Source: Trichococcus collinsii | GTDB taxonomy: Bacteria > Bacillota > Bacilli > Lactobacillales > Aerococcaceae | Direction of reading: 5' to 3' | Assembly (NCBI RefSeq): GCF_900107505.1 | Contig: NZ_FNQH01000002.1 | Coordinates: 372,001 to 436,000, forward strand | DNA: 64,000 bases | Shown here: positions 38,648 to 49,172 of the stretch, in pieces | Position numbering within the stretch: position 1 is the stretch's first letter | How the letters are laid out: each line of letters begins with the position of its first letter | Made by a program: the position numbers and the translations under genes | The notes under the pieces: model-generated | What the model was told of the DNA's origin: nothing | Seen by the model: the letters and a program-made list of their open reading frames with translations, nothing else | The model's database searches: none

Positions 38648-38677
38648 AAGGACAAGCCATCCAATCGGCCTGTCCTT
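38648..38677 (-). terminator. Terminator of cysK
   Basis: AAGGACAAGCC pairs with GGCCTGTCCTT (one G-U) around an eight-base loop, about 13 bases after the cysK stop. The following bases on the minus strand (cttcttat) are T-rich. Confidence 0.65.
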
Positions 38678-38689
38678 CATATCCATTTA

Positions 38690-39616
38690 TTATTGTACGC
38701 TAAACAAAGGCGTGGAAAGGTAGCGTTCGCCGTTATCCGGTGCCACAGTCACGACTGACTTGCCTTTGCCTAAACGGATGGCCACTTCGACCGCACCAGC
38801 GATGGCAGCCCCGCCTGAAATGCCCACCAGAATGCCTTCTTCCCTTGCGACACGGCGAGCCATTTCGAAGGCTTGTTCATTGGAAACTTGAACGATACCG
38901 TTGTAGAGTGTCGTGTCCAAGACTGACGGGATAAAGCCCGCCCCGATACCCTGGATTTTGTGCGGGCCTTTCGGCTTTCCGCTCAACACAGCCGAATCGG
39001 TAGGCTCCAATGCATAAATCTCCACATTAGGATTGACTTTGCGCAAAGCCTTGCCTACACCCGTAACAGTTCCGCCCGTTCCGACTCCGGCAATAAAGGC
39101 GTCAGGTGTTTTGCCTTCAAATGCCTCGATGATTTCCGGGCCGGTAATGGCTTCATGTATAGCAGGATTAGCAGGATTATCGAATTGCATCGGCATAAAG
39201 TGATCCGGTTGGGCTGCGATTTCCCTTGCCTTCGCAATCGAACCATTCATTCCTTCAGCGCCCGGAGTCAAAACCAGTTCAGCGCCATAAGCTGCCAACA
39301 ATAAGCGTCTTTCCATACTCATCGTGTCCGGCATCACAAAAATGGCTTTGTAGCCTTTTGCAGCAGCCAACATAGCTAAGCCGACTCCTGTATTCCCGCT
39401 GGTCGGTTCAACGATTGTGTACCCGGGTTTTAGTAGGCCTTCTTCTTCCGCCACTTCGATCATATTCAAAGCGATACGGTCTTTCACACTTCCACCCGCA
39501 TTGAACGATTCAAGCTTGACGTAAACATCAGCCACACCCTCGGGTACCACTTTATTCAGTTTGATTATCGGTGTGTCTCCGATCAAACTCGCAATTGAAG
39601 AAACTATTTTTACCAT
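38690..39616 (-). CDS. cysK: Cysteine synthase A (O-acetylserine thiol-lyase)
   Basis: The PLP Lys is K45 in [13 protein letters not shown]. The Asn loop [13 protein letters not shown], phosphate-binding [12 protein letters not shown], and the C-terminal [17 protein letters not shown] are all present. The 308-residue length fits. It makes cysteine from O-acetylserine and sulfide. It lies between hslO and dusB, as in Bacillus. No CymR or CmbR site was recognised with confidence. Confidence 0.95.
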   Translation of the reverse strand: MVKIVSSIASLIGDTPIIKLNKVVPEGVADVYVKLESFNAGGSVKDRIALNMIEVAEEEGLLKPGYTIVEPTSGNTGVGLAMLAAAKGYKAIFVMPDTMSMERRLLLAAYGAELVLTPGAEGMNGSIAKAREIAAQPDHFMPMQFDNPANPAIHEAITGPEIIEAFEGKTPDAFIAGVGTGGTVTGVGKALRKVNPNVEIYALEPTDSAVLSGKPKGPHKIQGIGAGFIPSVLDTTLYNGIVQVSNEQAFEMARRVAREEGILVGISGGAAIAGAVEVAIRLGKGKSVVTVAPDNGERYLSTPLFSVQ

Positions 39617-39725
39617 GTTGATTCCTCCAGCTCAGATAGATTTTACTGATCAGTTCCGTCAAACGGATAGATTACTTCCATTTTAGTTTACGTGAAACCG
39701 CATTACAAGCGAAACGCCGGCGACA

Positions 39726-40628
39726 TCAGATGTTGGCAGCGCGCTTTTCATCAATGGCCATTACCAGTTCCTGAAGATCCGCTTCCGAATAGTGGTATTT
39801 TTCGCCACAGAAATGGCAGACAACCTCAGCGCCATGATCTTCTTCAATCATTTCCTGCAACTCGGTCTTGCCGATTGAACTCAATCCTTCGCTGAAACGA
39901 TCTCTGGAACAATCGCAGTGGAAACGCACAGGCATCTTCTCCAACACTTCCACATTTTCTTCGCCCAATATGCGCTTCAAAATCTGTTCAGGCGTTTCTC
40001 CGTTTTCCATCAATCTGGAAACCAACGGAATGGCTGCGATATTCTTTTCCACTTTTGTGATTGCTTCATCACTGGCGTCGGGCATCACCTGGATCATGAA
40101 TCCGCCAGCAGCTTTGATCGAATCATCTGTATCCACTAGCACGCTCAAACCGATGGCTGAAGGTACTTGCTCAGAATTTGCCATGTAGTAGGTGAAATCC
40201 TCGCCCAACTCACCGCTGACAAGCGAAACTTGTCCCGTAAACGGTTCTTTCATTCCTAAGTCTTTGATGACCGTCAAGGTGCCTTCCGTCCCCACAACTG
40301 CACGCACATCCAGTTTGCCATGGTCGTTCAATGAAAGATTAACATTTGGGTTTGCAATATAGGCTTTGATGTCGCCCTTGCCATTCGCATCTGCGAGTAT
40401 GCGGCCTCCCAAGCCATCACCATTCACGATAACAGTCATTTTTTCCTCATTCTTCAAGCCGGCAGCAGCCAACAATAACGTTCCTACCATCGTGCGGCCT
40501 AATGCCGCAGAAGAAGCGCTCCATGTATCATGCCTTCTTTGGGCCTCCGCAACCGCCTCTGTTGCGTCGATTGCATACGCACGGAATTGTCCTTCATAAG
40601 CTAATGCTTTAATTAAATAGTCACTCAT
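39726..40628 (-). CDS. hslO: Redox-regulated chaperone Hsp33
   Basis: The 300-residue protein has the Hsp33 core and the C-terminal zinc switch with all four Cys: C238 and C240 (CDC) and C271 and C274 (CHFC). Under oxidation these Cys form disulfides and the holdase becomes active in the cytoplasm. The core motif GDGLGGRILADANGKGDIKAY is conserved. It has its own candidate promoter, since a terminator separates it from ftsH. Confidence 0.97.
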   Translation of the reverse strand: MSDYLIKALAYEGQFRAYAIDATEAVAEAQRRHDTWSASSAALGRTMVGTLLLAAAGLKNEEKMTVIVNGDGLGGRILADANGKGDIKAYIANPNVNLSLNDHGKLDVRAVVGTEGTLTVIKDLGMKEPFTGQVSLVSGELGEDFTYYMANSEQVPSAIGLSVLVDTDDSIKAAGGFMIQVMPDASDEAITKVEKNIAAIPLVSRLMENGETPEQILKRILGEENVEVLEKMPVRFHCDCSRDRFSEGLSSIGKTELQEMIEEDHGAEVVCHFCGEKYHYSEADLQELVMAIDEKRAANI

Positions 40629-40667
40629 GTATAATCCTCCATCACATTCTTAAATTGTTTCTCTATC

Positions 40668-40695
40668 ATTCTACTATAGGTCGGAACGAAAGCAA
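40668..40695 (-). promoter_or_regulatory. Candidate promoter of hslO
   Basis: The minus strand has -35 TTGCTT (40690-40695), a 16-bp spacer and -10 TAGAAT (40668-40673), between the ftsH terminator and the hslO start. Confidence 0.5.
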
Positions 40696-40737
40696 CCATA
40701 CTTTGCTTGCTTACTTTTATAAAGCTTTCCATTCATG

Positions 40738-40773
40738 ACAAAAAGTCTGAGATTTTCATCCCAGACTTTTTGT
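40738..40773. terminator. Terminator of ftsH
   Basis: ACAAAAAGTCTG and CAGACTTTTTGT form a perfect 12-bp stem with a 12-base loop, 15 bases after the ftsH stop. Confidence 0.85.
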
Positions 40774-40788
40774 TGAACGCTATTTGTT

Positions 40789-42924
40789 TTATTTTTCTTC
40801 TGTATCAGTGGCTTCATTTTCCGATTCTTTTTCTGAATTTTTGTTCGCTTCACTATCTGCAGTAGGCAATGAAACTTCAGATGAATCTTCGGATTCGTCA
40901 GCAGCAAGCGCCAACTCTTCTTGACGAATTTTTTCAGCCTCTTTCTTTTCAAGAGCGCGTTTGGCTTCTTCAAAAGACTGCGCTTTTTCGCTTGGAAATT
41001 CTTCAGTATTCGAGTCCGAAGGCATTTGGCCGGTTTCGAACAAGCTGCGGATTGTTTTCTCATCGAGTGTTTCCAATTCCAACAATTTTGCAGCGATCAG
41101 ATTCAGTTGTTCGCGGTGCTCTTCGATGATCTGACGCGCTCTGACATGTGCTTCGCTCATCATACGACGGACTTCCGAGTCAATTTGGTATGCAATGTCT
41201 TCGGAGTAAGCTTTGGTTTGACCATAGTCCCGTCCGACGAATACTTGATGATTCCCTTCATACTGCACAGTACCCAACTTCTCACTCATACCGTACTCGG
41301 TAACCATACTTCTGATCAAGCCAGTCGCTTGTTCGAAGTCGTTGCTGGCGCCTGTAGTTTGGACGTTGAAGACAACTTCCTCCGCAACACGTCCACCAAG
41401 CAAGCCAACCACTTGTTCCAACAATTCATCCTTCGTCATAAGGAATCGATCCTCTTTCGGAAGCATGATTGCGTATCCTCCAGCGCGACCGCGTGGAACG
41501 ATCGTAACTTTGTGGACAACGCGGGCATCGCTCAGCACCATTCCGACTATTGTATGACCGGCTTCATGGAAAGCAACCATTTCACGTTCCCGCTTGCTGA
41601 TGACACGATCTCTCTTGGCCGGACCGGCAATAACACGGTCATGCGCTTCGTCAACATCAAGTGCATCTATTTTTGTTTTATTCCGTCTTGCCGCGACCAA
41701 GGCTGCTTCGTTCAAAAGGTTTTCCAGATCTGCTCCAGAGAAGCCAGGTGTCTGTTGCGCGACAACTTTCAGATCGACGTTGCTTGCCAAAGGTTTATTG
41801 CGGGAATGAACTTTCAGTATTGCTTCACGACCTTTTACATCCGGTCTTCCCACCAAAATCTGGCGGTCAAAACGGCCTGGACGAAGCAAAGCCGGATCGA
41901 GTACGTCTGAACGGTTGGTAGCAGCAATTACGATGATGCCTTCATTGCCGGAAAAACCATCCATCTCAACCAACAATTGGTTCAGTGTCTGTTCGCGTTC
42001 ATCATGTCCGCCACCCATACCGGCGCCACGTTGACGTCCGACAGCATCGATTTCATCGATGAAGATGATTGCAGGAGCGGCTTTTTTGGCTTGCTCGAAC
42101 AAATCACGCACACGGCTAGCACCTACACCGACGAACATTTCTACGAATTCCGAACCGGAAATCGAGAAGAAAGGCACACCAGCCTCACCAGCAACTGCTT
42201 TAGCCAATAAGGTCTTACCTATCCCTGGAGGTCCTTCCAGCAAAACACCCGCCGGAATTCTTGCTCCAAGTGCCGTGAAACGACGTGGATCCTTCAGGAA
42301 TTCCACTACTTCAACAAGCTCTTGTTTTTCTTCCTCTGCGCCAGCGACGTCAGAAAAACGTACTTTCATCGGTTTCTTGGTGGCATCCTCTGACTTCGTT
42401 TTGCCGAAGTTCATGACATTGCGGTTACCGCCTTGCCCTCCTCCAGCTTGTCCCATCATCATGTACATGAAGAAGATGAAGATAACGATCGGCAATACGC
42501 TGAACAGGATACTGATCCATGCGCCGGACTGATCTTCTTCCAACGGCACCATCTGTGTATCCGTCGTTTCAGCGATGTCTGTAATCTGTTTCAGAGTCTC
42601 ATCATTCGGTAAGACTTTGGTTGTGAAATTCTTCGTTGTAGTGCTAGTTGTGTCATCAAACAACAGTAGATCGCTGGATGAATCCGCCACTTCCAGTTCT
42701 TGTTCGGTGCGGTATTCACCGCTGATCTCATAAACGCCTGCACCCGGTTGGATTGTGAAACTATCCACCTCTTCCGAGTTCAAGGCATCCATAAATTCGC
42801 TTGCTGAAATTTCTTGGCTCGTCTCTGTGTCCATACCGCCTGTAATCATCGAAACCACTGCAATGATCGCAAGGAAGATCAGCACATAAAAGCCGCTGCT
42901 TTTAAGAAAATTAGTTTTTTTCAT
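40789..42924 (-). CDS. ftsH: ATP-dependent zinc metalloprotease FtsH
   Basis: A 711-residue membrane AAA+ protease. Membrane segments lie at about 11-29 and 137-157, flanking an extracytoplasmic domain. Walker A is GPPGIGKT (231-238; Ile where most FtsH have Thr), Walker B is IIFIDEID (286-293), the second region of homology is [20 protein letters not shown], and the zinc site is HEAGH (453-457). The C-terminal 70 residues are acidic and Ser/Glu-rich, and probably disordered. It follows hpt by 122 bases, as in Bacillus. Confidence 0.98.
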   Translation of the reverse strand: MKKTNFLKSSGFYVLIFLAIIAVVSMITGGMDTETSQEISASEFMDALNSEEVDSFTIQPGAGVYEISGEYRTEQELEVADSSSDLLLFDDTTSTTTKNFTTKVLPNDETLKQITDIAETTDTQMVPLEEDQSGAWISILFSVLPIVIFIFFMYMMMGQAGGGQGGNRNVMNFGKTKSEDATKKPMKVRFSDVAGAEEEKQELVEVVEFLKDPRRFTALGARIPAGVLLEGPPGIGKTLLAKAVAGEAGVPFFSISGSEFVEMFVGVGASRVRDLFEQAKKAAPAIIFIDEIDAVGRQRGAGMGGGHDEREQTLNQLLVEMDGFSGNEGIIVIAATNRSDVLDPALLRPGRFDRQILVGRPDVKGREAILKVHSRNKPLASNVDLKVVAQQTPGFSGADLENLLNEAALVAARRNKTKIDALDVDEAHDRVIAGPAKRDRVISKREREMVAFHEAGHTIVGMVLSDARVVHKVTIVPRGRAGGYAIMLPKEDRFLMTKDELLEQVVGLLGGRVAEEVVFNVQTTGASNDFEQATGLIRSMVTEYGMSEKLGTVQYEGNHQVFVGRDYGQTKAYSEDIAYQIDSEVRRMMSEAHVRARQIIEEHREQLNLIAAKLLELETLDEKTIRSLFETGQMPSDSNTEEFPSEKAQSFEEAKRALEKKEAEKIRQEELALAADESEDSSEVSLPTADSEANKNSEKESENEATDTEEK

Positions 42925-43046
42925 TAGAACCTCCTCGTCAGATATCGTTCTTCGCAGACTTTATCTTACGTCTCATCTTTTTTGTTTGTACAATATACTG
43001 GTATCTCACTAATCATATCATATCTGACCAATTTTAACGAATGATT

Positions 43047-43595
43047 TTACTCATAAACTTCGGTTTTTAAAACCCCGATATAAGGGAGGTTGCGGTACTT
43101 TTCATTGAAGTCCAATCCGTATCCGACGACAAACTCATTTGGAACGTTGATACCAATGTAATCCGCTTCCAAATCCACGACGCGGCGTTCTTTTTTGTCC
43201 ATCAAAGTAACCACTTTTATGGATTTGGCTTTACGGTATTTGAATATTTCAATCAGGTAACTTAACGTCCGCCCGGTGTCGATGATGTCCTCCACGATCA
43301 ACAGGTCGCGGCCGTCCACGGTCGTATCCAGATCTTTCAGGATCTTCACATCTCCACTCGATTCCATTCCGGCTCCGTAACTGGAAACGTCCATGAAATC
43401 CAATTCCAGATCGCAGGCCATCGCGCGCGACAAGTCGGTCATGAACATGACGGCACCTTTAAGTACACCGATCACTAACGGATTTTTCCCTTCATATTCT
43501 TCCGTCAATTGTGCGCCCAAGTCTTTGACTACTGCGCTGATTTCTTCTTCACTGTATAATACTTCCTTGATATCAGGATGCAACATTTCTTTCAC
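43047..43595 (-). CDS. hpt: Hypoxanthine-guanine phosphoribosyltransferase
   Basis: Purine salvage enzyme of 182 residues. The PRPP-binding motif is [14 protein letters not shown], the flexible loop region is MDVSSYG, and [14 protein letters not shown] and the base-binding region [19 protein letters not shown] are present. It lies nine bases after tilS, the conserved tilS-hpt-ftsH order. In Bacillus, TilS and HprT interact to activate ftsH transcription; that is only suggested here by gene order. Confidence 0.97.
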   Translation of the reverse strand: MKEMLHPDIKEVLYSEEEISAVVKDLGAQLTEEYEGKNPLVIGVLKGAVMFMTDLSRAMACDLELDFMDVSSYGAGMESSGDVKILKDLDTTVDGRDLLIVEDIIDTGRTLSYLIEIFKYRKAKSIKVVTLMDKKERRVVDLEADYIGINVPNEFVVGYGLDFNEKYRNLPYIGVLKTEVYE

Positions 43596-43604
43596 CTCAA
43601 AAAT

Positions 43605-45002
43605 TTATTTAATGTAAATCAATCTGTAACGCGTTTGTTCACTGTCATTCTCGGACAACCAGACGGACTGGGCATAGCCCGGCACCCATAAAATACGTCC
43701 CTCGTCATCAGTGACGATACAGGCTTTTCGTCTTTCTTCATCCGGAATTTTTTTATCCACAAATAGCCGGCTCACTTTTTTTGTGAAGGGCTGATTTTTG
43801 TTTAAAACTATCTTGTCGCCCGAATGCCGGGAACGCACCCTAAAAGGCAGCAGCGCCGATTCTTCAGTGATTCCAACGCTCAGAGCCTCCAACAACAGTT
43901 CTTTTGAAACCGCATTATCGTTATGAAATAATCCTATTCTACCATGAGAAGGCAAGGTTACCCATTTATTTAGCTCCAATACCTCACAAAAATCAGAAAA
44001 ATCGATCCTGACTGAATCAGGGGATAAGAAAGTAAGTTTATCATACCTTTTTCTGGCCTGCCACCCTCCCGCCAAAGATATTTGCTTTTGGGGAGACTGG
44101 TTTTCGATAAGATGCATGATGGCAGTCAGCTGGCTCCTGCGGAAGTCTTGGCCTGCCGGTATCAGTTGCTCCGTCACAAAATGACTGAGCACGAGTCGTT
44201 GCAAGGAACCGTCACACATTTGCCATGCGACCAGATCCAATACCCAGTCCGCTTCAACCTTTGTGAACAGTGAACGAAACGACTGGACTACAAGAGGTTG
44301 AACGACAGTTAATACATCCTGCAGATCTTCCGAAAAATCGCTGAAATGCTTGGATGCTTGGTTGTTTTCTGCCTTCAGAAGCGGAATGATGCTGTTCCGG
44401 TATCTGTTGCGCGTAAAAGTCAGCTCTGAATTGGTGCTATCTTCTCGATAAGGAATTCCAGCAATTCCGCAAATTTGATAGAGTTCGTCTTTTTGAAACG
44501 CCAGTAGTGGGCGGACGAGTTGCCCTGAGCCAAACGTGCGCGTCATTGAGATTCCGGAGATACCTTTCAGCGTACTCCCCCTCACCAGACGCATCAAAAT
44601 CGTCTCCAACTGATCATCGGCATGGTGAGCTGTCGCCAAGTGCGTCGCTGACCATTTTTCCATCATATCCGCAAAGAAGGCATAGCGAAATTCTCTTGCT
44701 GCCATTTCCAAGCTCGACCTCGGGTGGCTTTCTTCGGACCAGTGTTCCGAAAAAAATGGTATCCCTTTATTTTGACAGTAGTCTTGGACCATCCGGAATT
44801 CCTCATCTGACTCTTCCCTGAGATGATGGTGGACATGCACCACCGCGAACTGCGGTTGCCATTCCGACGGCAGCTGCTGGACTAGCCCCAGCAAAGCCAT
44901 GGAATCCGCGCCGCCTGATACCGCTAAAAGCAAACGGCTTTCCTTATTCCAAAGTTGCTGGCGTTCCAACTCTTTGCATAGACGCAGAATATATTCCTGC
45001 AT
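43605..45002 (-). CDS. tilS: tRNA(Ile)-lysidine synthetase
   Basis: TilS attaches lysine to C34 of tRNA-Ile(CAU). The PP-loop ATPase motif is LLAVSGGADSMALL, followed by HHHLREESDEEF, HLATAHHADDQLET and LVRGSTLKGISGI. The C-terminal substrate domain (LLPFRVRSRHSGDKIVLN to RILWVPGYAQSVWL) is complete. The start is the ATG at 45002, giving 465 residues with a normal N-terminus. An ATG 23 codons upstream is possible but abuts its ribosome site. Confidence 0.93.
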   Translation of the reverse strand: MQEYILRLCKELERQQLWNKESRLLLAVSGGADSMALLGLVQQLPSEWQPQFAVVHVHHHLREESDEEFRMVQDYCQNKGIPFFSEHWSEESHPRSSLEMAAREFRYAFFADMMEKWSATHLATAHHADDQLETILMRLVRGSTLKGISGISMTRTFGSGQLVRPLLAFQKDELYQICGIAGIPYREDSTNSELTFTRNRYRNSIIPLLKAENNQASKHFSDFSEDLQDVLTVVQPLVVQSFRSLFTKVEADWVLDLVAWQMCDGSLQRLVLSHFVTEQLIPAGQDFRRSQLTAIMHLIENQSPQKQISLAGGWQARKRYDKLTFLSPDSVRIDFSDFCEVLELNKWVTLPSHGRIGLFHNDNAVSKELLLEALSVGITEESALLPFRVRSRHSGDKIVLNKNQPFTKKVSRLFVDKKIPDEERRKACIVTDDEGRILWVPGYAQSVWLSENDSEQTRYRLIYIK

Positions 45003-45091
45003 AACATCCCTGCTCTCTTTCCTAAGTAAAGCAAAAAAGAGGGTGCGACAATCGGTTTCCCTTTTGCCCATCCTCTAGAAATCACTATTTT

Positions 45092-45571
45092 CTATCCACG
45101 TCTGCCGCCACGGCCGCCACGTTTGCCTTCCGTATTGCGCTTGATGGAAGTCAGACGGTCTTCGCTATCCTTCAAGAAGCTGCTCATCAACGAGTCGAAG
45201 TCGTTTTTAAGACCTTTATCCTGATGGGCTGAGAAATCTTTTCTGCCTTTGGAAAAAGAACCTTCTGGACGAGGAGTTGTACTTTTTTGATAAGGTCTAC
45301 TTTCTCGTTGGGGTCTGGTAACTTCCCCTGCTGGCTTGTCCACAGCTTTACGGATGGATAGGCCAATCTTCCCATCATCGGCAATGGACATAACCTTTAC
45401 GATCACTTCATCGCCAACCTTCAAAACATCCTTTATTTCCTTTACAAAAGTATCAGAAATTTCACTAATATGAACTAATCCTGTCTTACCGCTACCTAAA
45501 TCAATGAATGCACCAAAATTTGTAATCCCTGTAACTTTTCCTGATACTTTATTCCCAACTTCAATTGACAT
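45092..45571 (-). CDS. yabR: S1 RNA-binding domain protein, YabR-like
   Basis: Residues 1-75 are one S1 domain (MSIEVGNKVSGKVTGITNFG, GLVHISEISDTFVKEI, GKIGLSIRKA). The remaining half is a basic, Ser/Arg/Gly-rich tail ending in GKRGGRGGRRG, probably disordered and RNA-binding. Homologues (YabR, also called CvfD in streptococci) are linked to post-transcriptional control. It lies between divIC and tilS, as in Bacillus, where spoIIE would follow but is missing. Confidence 0.92.
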   Translation of the reverse strand: MSIEVGNKVSGKVTGITNFGAFIDLGSGKTGLVHISEISDTFVKEIKDVLKVGDEVIVKVMSIADDGKIGLSIRKAVDKPAGEVTRPQRESRPYQKSTTPRPEGSFSKGRKDFSAHQDKGLKNDFDSLMSSFLKDSEDRLTSIKRNTEGKRGGRGGRRG

Positions 45572-45658
45572 AAAAAAAAAGTTCCTCCTTCATTTTTGCT
45601 CAGCTAATTATAACACGGATTTTGCAGAAAAAAATAGAATCTTTATTCATCAATAGAT

Positions 45659-46093
45659 TCATGAATCCGAATCTGCCGCATTCTCTTGTTTCTCGGCCAT
45701 TTTTGTCTGATTATCTTCAGGCAAACTGAAGATGATTTCACCATCTTTACTCAAGTAATATTTACCGCGCGCCAATTTGGCGATGTATTCATCATCCTGC
45801 AACAATTTTACTTCATAAGTCAATTGCGTATTTTCGTCCTTAGCCTGCTTTTTCTCTGTTTGGGCCAAAGCAATGGCAGCATCGAGATTACGGATTTCCA
45901 GCCAGTTCCCGACTGTTTTCCACAGGCAAGGCAAAATCAGGGCAGCGCCGAAGAAAAAAATCAGGGACAATCTTCTCATATGGGCTTTCTTTTCCCTCTG
46001 AAATATACGTTTCTGACTGTGTTGCGCCTTAGTAAAATCATTTTGCATCACGGTAACGTTGTCAGCTGTCGTTTTCTTCGTCTTTTCCTTCAC
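45659..46093 (-). CDS. divIC: Septum formation initiator DivIC/FtsB-like
   Basis: A bitopic membrane protein. It has a cytoplasmic basic N-terminus, one membrane segment (LSLIFFFGAALILPCLWKTV, ~43-62), an external coiled coil (LEIRNLDAAIALAQTEKKQA) and the conserved end DEYIAKLARGKYYLSKDGEI. DivIC pairs with FtsL at the division site. The start is placed at the GTG at 46093, seven bases after a perfect aaggagg; an upstream GTG has no ribosome site. This gives 144 residues. Confidence 0.9.
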   Translation of the reverse strand: MKEKTKKTTADNVTVMQNDFTKAQHSQKRIFQREKKAHMRRLSLIFFFGAALILPCLWKTVGNWLEIRNLDAAIALAQTEKKQAKDENTQLTYEVKLLQDDEYIAKLARGKYYLSKDGEIIFSLPEDNQTKMAEKQENAADSDS

Positions 46094-46200
46094 CCCGATC
46101 GCCTCCTTGAAAACTTCCACATCCACATTATCTCCGAATAGTTTTACTCATGTAAAAGTATAGAAGAAACAGCGCGGATTGTCCATGGCCTTTCGCATCA

Positions 46201-46479
46201 TCAGAAGCGATTTTCTTCAGGTCTGGGTGCAACCGTTTCGCTGATGAGGGTATACATTTCCTGCGCTTCATCCTTTTTGGTCGTTTCCACGATTTTGTCG
46301 ACGCGCACGACGACGGTTTTGTTCCCGAATTGCAGCGTCATTTCATCTCCCTCTTTGACAGTCGAACTCGACTTAGCTTGCTTGCCGTTGATCAGGATGC
46401 GCCCCTTGTCCGCCACTTCTTTAGCCACTGATCTGCGTTTGATCAAGCGGGATACTTTTAAAAATTTATCTAGTCTCAT
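46201..46479 (-). CDS. rqcP: Ribosome quality-control factor RqcP (S4 domain)
   Basis: The 92-residue protein is one S4 RNA-binding domain: [40 protein letters not shown]. RqcP (YabO) works with RqcH in adding Ala tails to peptides stalled on free 50S subunits. The lysine- and arginine-rich contact residues near the start are kept. It overlaps the end of yabN by 14 bases, as in the conserved cluster. RqcH itself is not in this window. Confidence 0.95.
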   Translation of the reverse strand: MRLDKFLKVSRLIKRRSVAKEVADKGRILINGKQAKSSSTVKEGDEMTLQFGNKTVVVRVDKIVETTKKDEAQEMYTLISETVAPRPEENRF

Positions 46480-47524
46480 CGGAATTCCCCTTTTCTTTTG
46501 CTTTTATTGCTTGCCACATCATATCGATATCTTCGATCGTATCAGCCTTCACCCCGTCAAAAACATGCGGATGGCGTCTGCGCAATTTTTTGTTCAATGT
46601 TTCCAGGATATCTTCCATCGTAAAAAAGCCTTCTCGTTCGCCAAAAGAGGCGTGATAGAAAACTTGGAGCAGAATATCGCCCAACTCTTCGATCAGATTA
46701 TCAATATCATCGTTCTGGATTGCTTCCGCCACTTCTTCGCATTCTTCCTTCAGATAGGGCAACAGACTTTCGTGGGTCTGAGATTGTACCCAAACATCTT
46801 TTTCTACGATGGCATCCATGTAAGCCTGGGTCAACTCAAAGCTTTTCGTGCGTTCATCTGTATCAAGCGGCGGAACATACAAAGAAAGCAGGTTATGCAC
46901 ACCCTCAAGTCTGTCCATCTCGTACAGCGGGCACCAAGTCACTTTCTGCATCTTGGTCCCTGCCGCATCGACCAAAGCTACTTGATGCTCATCCGGATAT
47001 TTCTCCATCAGCTTCAATTTCACATCGCTTGCGACGAATTCATTGAAAACTTGCATGATGATCAGGTGACTACCTAAGCTCAGCTGGTCCTGGTGGAAGG
47101 ACAAACCATCCAACAACTGGAAGCCCTCGATCGGATCGATGGCCACAGCCTGAAAGAAGTCATCGATGAAACTCTTCCCACCGACGATTTCCACTTCGAT
47201 CCCCGCCTCGTTCTGCAGCAAATGCTTAACGGAATCCTCCGCAACCAATGGATGTCCCGGAACAGCATAAATCAGATTTTGCACCTTTGCTTTTTCCAAT
47301 AAATAATCTGCTATCTGACGGTATACATCATCAAAATTATCCTTCGATTCATATATGTGATCAAAACTTTCAAACTGCACGCCTGCAGCCTTCAGATTCT
47401 CAACCACCGGATGCTCTTTGGTCCGCAGATGGACGAATTCAGCTGCCAGCAAGCGACTGTATACGCCATAAGGCAGTTGTTCCAAATCGCCAGCCCCAAG
47501 CCCCATTATTTGAATTTTACCCAT
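46466..47524 (-). CDS. yabN: YabN-like protein: tetrapyrrole-methylase-like domain plus MazG
   Basis: Residues 1-220 resemble the SAM-dependent tetrapyrrole methylase fold ([48 protein letters not shown]). Residues ~250-350 are one MazG NTP pyrophosphohydrolase domain with the EExxE...ExxD metal motif ([23 protein letters not shown]). Bacillus YabN is about 490 residues with a longer MazG region; this version, at 352, has a single MazG unit. The substrate is probably a non-canonical nucleotide (inference). It follows the murJ-like gene closely. Confidence 0.9.
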   Translation of the reverse strand: MGKIQIMGLGAGDLEQLPYGVYSRLLAAEFVHLRTKEHPVVENLKAAGVQFESFDHIYESKDNFDDVYRQIADYLLEKAKVQNLIYAVPGHPLVAEDSVKHLLQNEAGIEVEIVGGKSFIDDFFQAVAIDPIEGFQLLDGLSFHQDQLSLGSHLIIMQVFNEFVASDVKLKLMEKYPDEHQVALVDAAGTKMQKVTWCPLYEMDRLEGVHNLLSLYVPPLDTDERTKSFELTQAYMDAIVEKDVWVQSQTHESLLPYLKEECEEVAEAIQNDDIDNLIEELGDILLQVFYHASFGEREGFFTMEDILETLNKKLRRRHPHVFDGVKADTIEDIDMMWQAIKAKEKGNSDETR

Positions 47525-47549
47525 ACATTTCTCCTTCTGTAACTTTTTT

Positions 47550-49172
47550 CTATTTTAAGTCGCTCGTTTTATCCGGCAATTTACGCAGCAGTTTTTTCCC
47601 GAACGGAATGCTTATCCACTCTCGTAAAGTAAAGAGCCTCACTTTTAGAATATACCATAAGAACACCGCTACACCAGCACAAACCGTCACAGATGCTATC
47701 ACGGAATCCGTAAGCCGACCTCCGTCCGTAAAGACATACCCTTCCAAACCGATCCGCAACGCATCTACCGTGATAAAAAGGACCACACAGCCGGCCATAA
47801 GTTTGAGGAAAAACCGATCCGTAAACCAGACTTCCCGCAGGGCACGTTCACTGTTCAGCGAAAGCACTAGCAGCATGGCGCCCAGACCGGCTATCAAAGC
47901 GATGCTTGCTCCCATTGTCCCCAACGATTCCACCAACAGCAGATTACCGAAGAACTTGACCCCAAGACCAGCTGCCAAGGCAACCAAGGAAATCTTGTAT
48001 TGACCCAGACTTTGCAAAATGGAATGATAGGCGGTCATGATTGAAGCCGCAAAAATAGCCAAAATATATACGGACAAAACTGCGATGCCTTCACGGTCTC
48101 CGAAAAGCATATTGTTGACGTTCGGCAAAATAGCCAGCAGTCCCGTCACCGCGGCAGCCGAAAAAACACTTGTCATCCGCAGCAACGAGACGGCGGATCG
48201 GGTGAATTCGCCCTGGCGTCCTTGCGCATGCGCTTGGCTCATCATTGGAATGAAGCTGGCCGAAAATCCGGTTCCCACAACCATGCCCAACTGCACTAGC
48301 GGTTGGCCCCGGTCATAGATACCCTTGACATTTTTTGCCAGTTCGCTGGCTATGCCGCCATCTAGCAAGCCGTTATAGAGCGTAAATGAATCGATGAGTT
48401 GGAACAGCACCAGAATCGCGCTGAGCAGGCAAATCGTCGCCCCTTCAGTCGCATAGCGTCGGACTAGGCTTCGCCATTGTATGGCGGGCGCCTCTTGTTT
48501 TGACTGTCGATCATTAAGTGGTGTCGAATCATGATTTCGTCTTTCTTTGTAATAGGCAACCAACAGAATCAGGCTAGCCAGCACTGCACCAACAGTCGCG
48601 CCGCTCATGGCATTTGCGCCCATCGCATAAAGGTCACCTTGTGTTTTCGTGTACAGATAAGCAGCGAAAAGGATCGCCCCGACCCGCACCAGTTGCTCCG
48701 CCACCTGCGAAATCGCAGTCGGCTCCATGCGGTAACTGCCTTGGAAGTACCCCCGCAACGTCGCCAGTATGGGCATCCACAAAAACATCCAGGATACCGA
48801 TTGCAAAATCGGCTTCAAGTCCGGATCCCCCATCAGTAGCGCCAGTCGCCCGGAAAAGCCATAAATACCCATGAACAGGATAAACCCGAAGACGCCAAGT
48901 ATGACCAGGCTGCGCTTCAACATCATTTTGCGGGTCCCGCTATCTGGCGTTTCCGCAATCATCTTCGAAAGAAATACCGGAAAGCCCGATAAAGCGAACG
49001 TCATACCGATACCATAGATAGGATAAACTTGCTGATAAACGTAAAAGCCTGTGTTTCCCACCATATTCTGGAACGGCACCCGATAGACTGCACTGAGTAT
49101 CTTGCTGATGAAAGCAGCTAAAGAAAGCAACAGCGCACCCTTCATCATCTGCTTCAAGCGATTATTTTCCAT
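47550..49172 (-). CDS. MurJ/SpoVB-like polysaccharide flippase (MOP family)
   Basis: A 540-residue integral membrane protein with about 14 hydrophobic segments and the MOP exporter pattern: GALLLSLAAFISKILSAVYR at the start, GFYVYQQVYPIYGIG, and RPLVQLGMVVGTGFSASFIP-like loops. The gene position between mfd and yabN matches Bacillus yabM, a lipid II or wall-polymer flippase family. The start is the ATG at 49172, six bases after cgggag; it overlaps the mfd end by 11 bases. The exact substrate is unproven. Confidence 0.9.
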   Translation of the reverse strand: MENNRLKQMMKGALLLSLAAFISKILSAVYRVPFQNMVGNTGFYVYQQVYPIYGIGMTFALSGFPVFLSKMIAETPDSGTRKMMLKRSLVILGVFGFILFMGIYGFSGRLALLMGDPDLKPILQSVSWMFLWMPILATLRGYFQGSYRMEPTAISQVAEQLVRVGAILFAAYLYTKTQGDLYAMGANAMSGATVGAVLASLILLVAYYKERRNHDSTPLNDRQSKQEAPAIQWRSLVRRYATEGATICLLSAILVLFQLIDSFTLYNGLLDGGIASELAKNVKGIYDRGQPLVQLGMVVGTGFSASFIPMMSQAHAQGRQGEFTRSAVSLLRMTSVFSAAAVTGLLAILPNVNNMLFGDREGIAVLSVYILAIFAASIMTAYHSILQSLGQYKISLVALAAGLGVKFFGNLLLVESLGTMGASIALIAGLGAMLLVLSLNSERALREVWFTDRFFLKLMAGCVVLFITVDALRIGLEGYVFTDGGRLTDSVIASVTVCAGVAVFLWYILKVRLFTLREWISIPFGKKLLRKLPDKTSDLK

